Source: Flavobacterium sp. UBA6195 (GTDB lineage: Bacteria > Bacteroidota > Bacteroidia > Flavobacteriales > Flavobacteriaceae). Taken from it: a DNA stretch of 37,769 nucleotides. The stretch is from contig NZ_DITB01000040.1 of the NCBI RefSeq assembly GCF_002422095.1, positions 1-37,769 of the forward strand, given 5' to 3'. The position numbers and the translations under genes were made by a program. Shown one piece after another: positions 31,783 through 37,769 of the stretch. The notes below the pieces were generated by a model that was not told the origin of the DNA, made no database searches, and saw nothing but the letters and a program-made list of their open reading frames with translations. Position 1 is the stretch's first letter; every line of letters begins with the position of its first letter.

Positions 31783-32997
31783 TCAACTATTCTTCGCTTC
31801 AATCCATTTACTCATATACTTGGTGCTTTGTAAACTTTGGTGTTGTAGTATTTGTCCTAAGAAGTTTTGGTTTCTGTGTGTTTTCAAATGCTCTTGAAGA
31901 TATTCTACTTGATTGATAAAATCTCTTGCAAATAATTCCTTTTTAAAACGTTTTTCTATAATCTCATATCCGTTTTGTTGAGCGGTTTCCCAAAGGGATT
32001 TATTGGTATATAATTCGACTGCTTTTTCTACAAATTCATTCTCATCGGAAGTGATGAATCCGTTCCAATCTAAATTGCCGTGCATTCCTTCGGCACCCAT
32101 TTTTGTTGTAACAGAAGGTAATCCTAATTGCATAGCTTCAAATAATTTGCCTTTCAAACCCGCTCCGTAAGGAATTGGCGCTAATAAAACTTTTGCTTTT
32201 GCATACACGTCTCTAACGCTTTCGGCTCTTCCTTTGATTAAGAAACCTTCTTTTTCATTGTGTAATTGCTTGGCTTTTTCCGAAACATATGCACCATAAA
32301 CGTGAAGTTCAGCTTCAGGAAGTTGTTTTTTGATGGATTTCCACTGTTTTTTTAATTGTAAAACGGTTTGCCAATTAGGTTCGTGCAAAAAGTTGCCGAT
32401 GCTTATAAAATGATTTCGTTCTTCAAATTTTGGAACATTTATATTTATTTCTTCCGATAGAAAAGGCAAATAGTACAAAAGAGAAGCGTCAATTTTGAAT
32501 GTTTCCGTAGCCAATTGCATTTCGTATTCGGAAATTAATAAAGTCAAATCACATCTGTAAATAGAAGCCATTTCGCGTTTAAAAACATCGGAAATATAAT
32601 CTTCAAAGACCAATTCGCGATTTTGTTTGAACGCTACTTCTCGGGCTTTTCTTAAGAAATGTAAATCTTCAGTGTCTAAAATTCGTAAGGCATTCGGGCA
32701 GTTTTCCATCACACGCCAGCCGTATTGTTCTTCAATCATAAAACGGTCAAAAAGCACTGCATCGGGATTTAACTCTTTGATGAGTGTATCGAAAGAACTG
32801 TCATTTAATTGAATCGCTTGCGTTTTAACTGAAATGGTAATCAAATCAAACGAAAAATCCGAAGGCATTGCCGAACACAAAAACGTGATGTCATAGTCTT
32901 GCTTTTGAAACAAGGCAATGAGTTGCAACATTCTGTTTCCTGCTGCGGTTGAATTGGGTTCTGGCCATACGGCTCCAATGATGACTAAGTGCTTCAT
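31783..32997 (-). CDS. GT4-type glycosyltransferase with duplicated 3' end
   Basis: The 404-residue GT-B fold protein has an N-terminal Rossmann domain beginning MKHLVIIGAVWPEPNSTAAG. The C-terminal donor domain has the motifs ISIGNFLHEPNW, GAYVSEKAKQLHN, PIPYGAGLKGKLFEAMQLGL and PSVTTKMGAEGM, typical of glycosyltransferase family 1/4. It probably transfers a sugar in surface polysaccharide or protein glycosylation; donor and acceptor are unknown. The last 88 codons are present in four versions: this one and three silent cassettes downstream. A promoter ends 4 nt before the ATG, so the mRNA may be nearly leaderless. Confidence 0.9.
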   Translation of the reverse strand: MKHLVIIGAVWPEPNSTAAGNRMLQLIALFQKQDYDITFLCSAMPSDFSFDLITISVKTQAIQLNDSSFDTLIKELNPDAVLFDRFMIEEQYGWRVMENCPNALRILDTEDLHFLRKAREVAFKQNRELVFEDYISDVFKREMASIYRCDLTLLISEYEMQLATETFKIDASLLYYLPFLSEEININVPKFEERNHFISIGNFLHEPNWQTVLQLKKQWKSIKKQLPEAELHVYGAYVSEKAKQLHNEKEGFLIKGRAESVRDVYAKAKVLLAPIPYGAGLKGKLFEAMQLGLPSVTTKMGAEGMHGNLDWNGFITSDENEFVEKAVELYTNKSLWETAQQNGYEIIEKRFKKELFARDFINQVEYLQEHLKTHRNQNFLGQILQHQSLQSTKYMSKWIEAKNS

Positions 32998-33001
32998 TAG
33001 G

Positions 33002-33032
33002 CAAAGATAGTTATATAGTTTTTAGGTTTCAA
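33002..33032 (-). promoter_or_regulatory. Promoter of the glycosyltransferase gene
   Basis: On the minus strand TTG (33032-33030), 20 nt, then TATCTTTG (33009-33002). Only four bases separate the -7 box from the ATG at 32997, which implies a transcript with almost no leader. Confidence 0.6.
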
Positions 33033-33068
33033 GTTTCAGGTTTCAAGTTCAAATTGAAAATTTAAAAG

Positions 33069-33076
33069 TAAATTTG
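33069..33076 (+). promoter_or_regulatory. Promoter -7 element of the NUDIX gene
   Basis: TAAATTTG matches TAnnTTTG and lies 23 nt before the ATG at 33100. No convincing -33 box is seen. Confidence 0.45.
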
Positions 33077-33099
33077 CACTAATCACTAATCACTTAAAA

Positions 33100-33612
33100 A
33101 TGACTTTTTTTAAATTTTGTCCAAGTTGTGCTTCAACGCATTTTTCGTTTCCTGATAATCGTCGGTTTTTATGTGAGGATTGTGGGTTTACTTATTATCA
33201 TAATATTGCGGCGGCTGTAGCGCTTGTTTTTACGTTTGAAGACAAGGTGTTGTTTACGGTTCGAAATGTGGACCCAGACAAAGGGAAATGGGATTTACCT
33301 GGAGGATTTATCGACCCAAATGAAACGGCGGAAGAAGCGGCTTGTAGAGAGATTAGAGAGGAGTTGGGATTAAATTTGCAGCCTTCGGATTTAAAGTATA
33401 TTACGACTTCACCAAATAATTATTTGTACAAAAACGTGCCGTACCGAACGATGGATATTTTTTATGAATGCGCCTTGCCTTCAGATGTAATTAATGTAGC
33501 TGCTGAAGACGAAATTCAGGAATTAATTTGGGTGAAACGTTCGGAAATTGATTTGGGGAAAATTGGTTTTGTTTCGATTAGAAAAGTGATAGGAGAAAAG
33601 TATTTGAAATAG
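33100..33612 (+). CDS. NUDIX hydrolase with N-terminal zinc ribbon
   Basis: The 170-residue protein starts with a four-cysteine zinc ribbon (FCPSCASTHF and FLCEDCGFTYYHN). The NUDIX domain follows with a complete Nudix box, GFIDPNETAEEAACREIREE then LGL. NUDIX enzymes cleave nucleoside diphosphates linked to another group. The ribbon plus YHN layout recalls NudC/ADP-ribose-type enzymes, but the substrate cannot be told. It is divergent from the glycosyltransferase gene. Confidence 0.93.
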   Translation: MTFFKFCPSCASTHFSFPDNRRFLCEDCGFTYYHNIAAAVALVFTFEDKVLFTVRNVDPDKGKWDLPGGFIDPNETAEEAACREIREELGLNLQPSDLKYITTSPNNYLYKNVPYRTMDIFYECALPSDVINVAAEDEIQELIWVKRSEIDLGKIGFVSIRKVIGEKYLK

Positions 33613-33653
33613 TTGATTTTGTTGGCAGATTTTTTAGTTACACAAAGTAGCAC

Positions 33654-33786
33654 TAAGTTTTGCACAGAGTTACAGGAAGTTTCTTTGAAGTGGTTTGTGT
33701 TGAGAGAGTTGTACTGAGCGTTTTACTTATTTGAGTTTTCTAACCGCACCGTTTGTCATGCTGTAAAGCATCTCTTGTATAAGTGA
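33654..33786. repeat. Intergenic 130-bp repeat, copy A
   Basis: It shares with copies B and C the blocks GTTGAGAGAG, GAGCGTTTTACTTATTTGAG, TTTTCTAACCGCACC and a small hairpin CATGCTGTAAAGCATC. Copies A and B also share the end TCTTGTATAAGTGA. Confidence 0.85.
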
Positions 33787-33802
33787 TAATTTGCTACATA
33801 GT

Positions 33803-33933
33803 GTTTTACACCGAGCTGCACAGAGTTTCTTTTTATTTGGATTGCGTTGAGAGAGCTACACCGAGCGTTTCACTTATTTGAGTTTTCTAATCGCACCGTT
33901 TGTCATGCTGTAAAGCATCTCTTGTATAAGTGA
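33803..33933. repeat. Intergenic 130-bp repeat, copy B
   Basis: It starts GTTTTACACCGAGCTGCACA, contains TTGCGTTGAGAGAGCTACAC and CGAGCGTTTCACTTATTTGA, and ends with the same CATGCTGTAAAGCATC hairpin and TATAAGTGA as copy A. Confidence 0.85.
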
Positions 33934-34012
33934 TTGATGATGGGTGATGGGTTGGCTTTTACTTCGTAAAGCTTTGTGTTCTTTGTGCTTTCTTAGTGCG
34001 CGTTGTGGTTAA

Positions 34013-34131
34013 GATTTTACACCGAGCTACACCGAGTTTCTTTTGAAGAGAATTGCGTTGAGAGAGCTACACAGAGCGTTTTACTTATTTGAGTTTTCTA
34101 ACCGCCCAGTTTGTCATGCTGCTAAGCATCG
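34013..34131. repeat. Intergenic 130-bp repeat, copy C
   Basis: It starts GATTTTACACCGAGCTACAC and contains the same central blocks. The hairpin reads CATGCTGCTAAGCATC, so the loop differs (GCTA against GTAA) while the stem is kept. It lacks the TATAAGTGA end. Confidence 0.85.
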
Positions 34132-34142
34132 CTATTTATTTT

Positions 34143-34190
34143 TGCCCTTGAACTTGTTCTTGCCCTTGAACTTGTTCTTGCCCTTGCCCT
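34143..34190. repeat. Tandem 18-bp repeat of the CTTGAACTTG family
   Basis: TGCCCTTGAACTTGTTCT occurs twice in tandem, followed by a shortened TGCCCTTGCCCT. Related tracts lie before menA, menC and miaE. Confidence 0.85.
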
Positions 34191-34530
34191 TAAATTATCA
34201 TTATACAATTTTTCAATAGCAAACAAAGCTTTGATGTGTTGAAAAAGAATACTTTCTTCCAAGCAACATAAATTTTGTGAGCTGCTTATTTTTCAGATGG
34301 TCTGAGCGATATGATATGTAATTTGTGTAAATATAATTGTTTGAAATTCAATAGGTTAAAAAATTATATTGATTTACTGACAATTACCAGCTTTGTTAAA
34401 AAAACCTACAAATTGTGAATAACTTTGACTTTCATTTATCATTTCAAATTATAAACTTTGTAAAAGCAGTAAGGCATACTTTGCGATGTACTTAGCTAAA
34501 AAATTATTTATCAATTTAATACATTAAAAA

Positions 34531-34914
34531 ATGAGTATTAAATTTAAAGTTCTTCCTAAGAAGAATCCACAGGACATTACAGCGCCTGAAAAGTTTTATG
34601 CAACTTCGATTGCAAATGGTGAAACCTCTTTAGAGTCGTTAGCCGAGATTATTTCGTATCAGTGTACGTTAACTGATACCGATTGTTATGCCGTGTTAAG
34701 AGCCTTAGAGCGCAATATGCTCTTAGAACTTAGCCAAGGTAGAATTGTAAAATTAGGTCATGTAGGCACTTTTCAAGTGAGTGTGAGTGCTACCGGGCAA
34801 GACCTTGCAGAAGATGTTACGGCAACGGACATCAAGAAAAGTCGCATTTTGTTTCGTCCAGCTAAAAAGCTGAAACAAATGCTAGGTACGTTAAGTTACC
34901 AAAAAGCGAGCTAG
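34531..34914 (+). CDS. HU-like DNA-binding protein (HU-HIG type)
   Basis: The 127-residue protein is of the HU/IHF-related kind common in Bacteroidota. It has MSIKFKVLPKKNPQDI at the start, a helical part ISYQCTLTDTDCYAVLRALE, a GRIVKLGHVGTFQVSVSATG strand segment and a C-terminal SRILFRPAKKLKQML. These proteins bend or bind DNA as nucleoid factors. It is followed by a strong terminator, and its last codons plus 3' region recur in part about 250 bp downstream. Such genes are often found in variable regions. Confidence 0.88.
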   Translation: MSIKFKVLPKKNPQDITAPEKFYATSIANGETSLESLAEIISYQCTLTDTDCYAVLRALERNMLLELSQGRIVKLGHVGTFQVSVSATGQDLAEDVTATDIKKSRILFRPAKKLKQMLGTLSYQKAS

Positions 34915-34981
34915 TTACCCGCTTGTGAGATTAAATCTCTCTCGAAAGCCTCGAACGTTCCCGCGTTCGGGGCTTTTTTTT
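34907..34981 (+). terminator. Structured 3' end of the HU-like gene, with terminator
   Basis: It begins at the last codons of the gene (GAGCTAGTTACCCG). A small hairpin GAGATTAAATCTC is followed by CGAAAGCCTCGAACGTTCCC with a CGAACG/CGTTCG stem and GCGTTCGGGGC, then eight Ts. The second half is a good Rho-independent terminator. A related copy lies at 35155-35215. Confidence 0.85.
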
Positions 34982-35014
34982 GCACAAAAAACACTTCTAA
35001 TTCGACAAGTGCAG

Positions 35015-35066
35015 TTGAAAAACTCGACCTGACGAATTGAAAAACTCGACTTGACGAGTTGAAAAA
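35015..35066. repeat. 22-bp tandem repeat
   Basis: TTGAAAAACTCGACCTGACG plus AA at 35015-35036 and TTGAAAAACTCGACTTGACG plus AG at 35037-35058 are adjacent, followed by the start of a third unit (TTGAAAAA). The second unit also forms an AACTCG/CGAGTT hairpin. Confidence 0.82.
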
Positions 35067-35154
35067 AAGGGTTTAATGAATTAAAATTGAACGAAAAAGA
35101 AACAAAAAAGTAGGTTTTTTATAAAAAAAGGCATGAAAAAAGCTCAAAAAAATG

Positions 35155-35215
35155 GAGCTAGTTACCCGTTTTTGAGCTAAATTCTATCGAAAGCCTCGAA
35201 TAGTTCCCGCTATTC
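35155..35215 (+). repeat. Second copy of the HU-gene 3' structured element
   Basis: It shares GAGCTAGTTACCCG, the CGAAAGCCTCGAA block and the loop TTCCCG with 34907-34970. The stem is CGAATAG/CTATTCG here against CGAACG/CGTTCG there, so both sides changed together. The following GGGGCT and T-run are missing, so it is not an evident terminator. Confidence 0.78.
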
Positions 35216-35314
35216 GTATCGAAATAATATGGTAAATGTACAGTATTTTTATATAAAATATAAAAAAATTTTTAATTTTTTTTAAATTGTACACTTACAA
35301 ACCAAAAGATTCCA

Positions 35315-35345
35315 TTGGTTAACGTACTATTTTTTTGTAGGTTTG
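35315..35345 (+). promoter_or_regulatory. Promoter of the restriction-modification gene
   Basis: TTGG (35315-35318), 19 nt, then TAGGTTTG (35338-35345). The ATG at 35370 follows after 24 nt. Confidence 0.62.
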
Positions 35346-35369
35346 GAATTGTAAAAAATCACATCAATA

Positions 35370-37769
35370 ATGACACTTTCTCAATACATCGATAAAATAA
35401 ATACGCTTTATAAAACAGGAAACGCTCGAGAACATTCCTATCGTGGTGATTTACAAAACCTTATCATGGCAATTTTGCCCGATGTTTTGGTAACCAACGA
35501 ACCCGCTCGAGTGGATTGCGGCGCGCCTGATTATGTATTGACCCGCAAAGACGTTCCTGTTGGTTACATTGAAGCGAAAGACATTGGAGTAGATTTAGGA
35601 AGCAAAACCTTAAAAGAACAATTTGACCGATACAAATCGGGATTATCCAATTTGATTTTTACTGATTATATGGATTTCCATTTTTACAAAGATGGAGAAC
35701 TAACCACCAAAATTGCTATTGCTACCCTTCGACAAGCTCAGGATGGTAAATCGGTTGAAATTGTTCCGATTACGGAAAACTTTGACCAATTTAACCAACT
35801 AATAAAAAACTTTGCCGAAACCATTTCCCAAACCATAAAGTCACCTACTAAATTGGCTCAAATGATGGCGGGGAAGGCTCGTTTAATGGCTGACGTTATT
35901 GAGAAATCATTAAACCATGACGACCAAGAAGGCAAACGTTCGCAACTAAAAGCACAAATGCTTTCGTTTCAACAAATGTTGATACACGACATCGATAACA
36001 AAGCGTTTTCGGATATTTACGCTCAAACCATTGCTTATGGTATGTTTGCAGCTCGTTATCATGACCCTACATTACCAACATTTTCAAGAATGGAAGCGGC
36101 TGAATTGATTCCAAAATCAAATCCTTTTCTTAGAAAATTATTTCAAGACATTGCGGGTTTTGATTTAGATACCCGTTTAACTTGGATAGTTGACGAGTTG
36201 GTTAATATTTTCCTAGCTTCAGACGTGGCTCAAATTATGAAAAACTTTGGTAAAAGCACCAAACAGGAAGACCCTGTAGTTCACTTTTACGAAACGTTTT
36301 TAGGGGAATACAATCCCGCCTTAAGAAAAGCAAGAGGAGTTTGGTACACACCGCAACCTGTGGTTAATTTTATTGTTCGTGCCGTAGATGATATTTTAAA
36401 AACCGAGTTTAACTTACCAAATGGTTTAGCCGATACCAGCAAAATAAAAATTAAGAAAAAAGCGGTTACCCAAACGGGAACGGGTGCCAACTCCAAAATA
36501 AAAGAGGTTGCAACTGAAACAGAAGTTCACAAAGTACAAATCTTAGACCCAGCAACAGGAACAGGAACTTTCCTTGCCGAAGTAGTAAAACACATACACA
36601 AGAAATTTGAAGGTCAACAAGGAATTTGGAGCAAGTATGTAACCAACGATTTAATACCAAGATTAAACGGCTTTGAGTTGCTAATGGCGAGTTATGCCAT
36701 GGCACATTTGAAAATGGACATGCTATTAACCGAAACAGGTTACAAGCCAACCACCCCGCCCGATGGGCACCCCTCCAAAGGAGGGGAATCTCAGAGATTG
36801 AAAATATTTTTGACCAACTCATTAGAAGAAGCACACCCCGATACCCAAACCCTATTTAGTAGTTGGTTAAGTGACGAAGCCGACCAAGCGAATGCCATAA
36901 AAAGAGATGCACCTGTAATGGTAGTGATTGGAAATCCACCTTATAGTGGTGAAAGCGCCAATAAAGGGGAATGGATTATGAACCTAATGGAAGATTACAA
37001 AAAAGAACCAGGAGGAAAAGAGAAATTAAAAGAGCGAAATCCAAAATGGATAAATGACGATTATGTAAAATTCATGCGTTTTGGGCAACACTTTATAGAT
37101 AAAAATGGAAGTGGAATATTAGCATTTATTAACCCACACGGATTTTTAGATAATCCGACATTTAGAGGTATGCGTTGGAATTTATTAAAAACATATGATA
37201 AAATTTATACGATAGATTTACACGGAAATAGCAACAAAAAAGAAACATCACCCGATGGCTCAATAGATCAAAATGTTTTTGACATTAAGCAAGGAGTATC
37301 TATTAATTTTTTTATAAAAAAAGAAGGAAATAAAAAAGATAAATTAGCTGAAGTTTTTCATTTTGATTTGTATGGAATTAGGGATGGAAAATATGATTTT
37401 TTAAATAATAACTGTTTAAAATCAATAAAGTTTGAAAATATTGATTTGAAAGAACCACTATATTTATTTTCTAAAACAGATAATTTAAAAAATGAATTTT
37501 ATCAAAAAGGTTTTTCGGTAAACGACTTTTTTACAATTAACGGGGTAGGTTTAACAACCGCACATGATGAATTTGTAATTAATGAATCCAAGGAAAAACT
37601 TTTAAGTTATTTTGTTGAATTTCAAAATACCGAAAGAGATACTGAACTATTACACCAAAAATTCAATGTAAAGAAAAAAAATGGATGGAATATTCTAGAA
37701 GGGTATGATAATATTAAGAATGAAAATAATTTAGATAAATATATAAAAAAAATATCTTATAGGCCTTTT
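35370..37769 (+). CDS. Type ISP/IIG-like restriction-modification enzyme, helicase-less (3' end beyond window)
   Basis: 800 codons are visible. The N-terminus (MTLSQYIDKINTLYKTGNAR, then EHSYRGDLQNL) carries a PD-(D/E)xK nuclease site: PD at about residue 54 and EAK at 68-70. A helical linker leads to an N6-adenine methyltransferase with motif I DPATGTGTFLAEV (from residue 393) and motif IV NPPY (from 522). Target-recognition sequence begins after about residue 600. Type ISP enzymes such as LlaGI have a helicase between nuclease and methyltransferase; none of its motifs is here, so the protein acts more like a single-chain type IIG enzyme. Two stretches (about residues 119-126 and 460-474) look like repeats inserted in frame. 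Confidence 0.88.
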   Translation, partial: MTLSQYIDKINTLYKTGNAREHSYRGDLQNLIMAILPDVLVTNEPARVDCGAPDYVLTRKDVPVGYIEAKDIGVDLGSKTLKEQFDRYKSGLSNLIFTDYMDFHFYKDGELTTKIAIATLRQAQDGKSVEIVPITENFDQFNQLIKNFAETISQTIKSPTKLAQMMAGKARLMADVIEKSLNHDDQEGKRSQLKAQMLSFQQMLIHDIDNKAFSDIYAQTIAYGMFAARYHDPTLPTFSRMEAAELIPKSNPFLRKLFQDIAGFDLDTRLTWIVDELVNIFLASDVAQIMKNFGKSTKQEDPVVHFYETFLGEYNPALRKARGVWYTPQPVVNFIVRAVDDILKTEFNLPNGLADTSKIKIKKKAVTQTGTGANSKIKEVATETEVHKVQILDPATGTGTFLAEVVKHIHKKFEGQQGIWSKYVTNDLIPRLNGFELLMASYAMAHLKMDMLLTETGYKPTTPPDGHPSKGGESQRLKIFLTNSLEEAHPDTQTLFSSWLSDEADQANAIKRDAPVMVVIGNPPYSGESANKGEWIMNLMEDYKKEPGGKEKLKERNPKWINDDYVKFMRFGQHFIDKNGSGILAFINPHGFLDNPTFRGMRWNLLKTYDKIYTIDLHGNSNKKETSPDGSIDQNVFDIKQGVSINFFIKKEGNKKDKLAEVFHFDLYGIRDGKYDFLNNNCLKSIKFENIDLKEPLYLFSKTDNLKNEFYQKGFSVNDFFTINGVGLTTAHDEFVINESKEKLLSYFVEFQNTERDTELLHQKFNVKKKNGWNILEGYDNIKNENNLDKYIKKISYRPF
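35725..35746 (+). repeat. In-frame repeat fragment in the nuclease-methyltransferase linker
   Basis: The 22 bases from 35725 include CCTTCGACAAGCTCAGGATG, which I recall as a dispersed intergenic repeat in many bacterial genomes. Here it encodes TLRQAQDG between IAIA and KSVEIVPITENF, a point where relatives usually have a short turn. Confidence 0.55.
36749..36793 (+). repeat. In-frame palindromic repeat in the methyltransferase domain
   Basis: It contains a perfect hairpin CCCCTCCAAAGGAGGGG (36770-36786). It encodes about 14 residues (TTPPDGHPSKGGES) between TGYKP and RLKIFLTNSLEE, which are adjacent or nearly so in the relatives I remember. The proline-glycine-rich, GC-rich insert contrasts with the surrounding sequence. 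Confidence 0.62.

Larger units (their letters stand above)
33613..34530. other. Long non-coding region with repeats before the HU-like gene
   Basis: No gene is supported in these 918 bp. The left part holds three copies of a repeat of about 120-135 bp (33654-33786, 33803-33933, 34013-34131), and 33934-34012 contains a TTCGTAAAGCTTTGTGTTCT-type patch. A CTTG-type tandem repeat lies at 34143-34190. From 34200 to 34530 the sequence is AT-rich and plain, apart from a possible promoter (TTTG at 34457, TACTTTG at 34477-34483). Confidence 0.75.
34982..35369. other. Non-coding spacer between the HU-like and restriction-modification genes
   Basis: It holds a 22-bp tandem repeat (35015-35066), a second copy of the HU 3' structured element (35155-35215), an AT-rich tract (35230-35290) and the promoter of the restriction-modification gene. 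I see no coding frame. Confidence 0.7.

Noticed and set aside
31695..31916. Open frame of 73 codons on the + strand across the array
   Set aside because: It is antisense to the glycosyltransferase tail and a spacer, with no family resemblance; the cassette frame on the minus strand explains it.
36287..36834. Minus-strand open frames within the restriction-modification gene
   Set aside because: They mirror the methyltransferase coding strand, which has motif I and the NPPY motif in frame.

Overview
The window is AT-rich Bacteroidota DNA, most likely from Flavobacterium or a close Flavobacteriaceae relative. Supporting signs are a tmRNA whose tag reads GENNYALAA, promoters of the TTTG-N19/20-TAnnTTTG type with no clear Shine-Dalgarno sequences, three menaquinone genes, a DUF6520-type peptide beside a MauE-like membrane protein, an IntDOT-like integrase, and intergenic repeats typical of flavobacteria. 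There are no rRNA or tRNA genes, no CRISPR array and no insertion sequence; one RNA gene, ssrA, is present.

Layout. Positions 1-4116 look like the end of an integrated element: a truncated DUF6520-like gene, a MauE/DoxX-type membrane protein, a PAS plus AraC regulator with its own promoter, and a tyrosine recombinase next to the 3' end of ssrA (4368-4762). Positions 4931-7754 hold a saccharopine-dehydrogenase-like enzyme and a FucP-type sugar permease preceded by a LacI-type operator. Positions 7817-11027 (minus) form a probable operon: membrane protein, winged-helix regulator, COQ4-like protein, two small membrane proteins and CreD. Two near-identical palindromes in it probably bind the regulator. 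Positions 11173-13893 (minus) carry kdsA with an outer-membrane protein, and a DUF4199-lipoprotein pair. Positions 13993-15322 carry a split YeeE/YedE sulfur-transport pair and a metal-binding HMA protein. clpS, prmA, a phosphate-selective-type porin, a CvfB-like S1 protein, a DODA-family dioxygenase, a lipoprotein serine hydrolase and a PH-domain protein follow.

Positions 21840-29668 interleave menB, menA and menC with a YdbS/YdbT PH-domain pair, a beta-barrel protein, a UPF0173 hydrolase and a TPR protein. miaE follows.

The most unusual region is 30750-32997. A glycosyltransferase gene (minus strand) is followed by three silent copies of its last 88 codons. Each copy is exactly 264 nt, open in frame, and separated by short related spacers. 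Differences concentrate in the middle of the cassette, which resembles a donor array for C-terminal variation. After a NUDIX gene there is about 0.9 kb of non-coding repeats, then an HU-like gene whose 3' hairpin recurs about 250 bp downstream with compensatory changes. The window ends inside a helicase-less type ISP/IIG-like restriction-modification gene that appears to have taken up two repeat fragments in frame.
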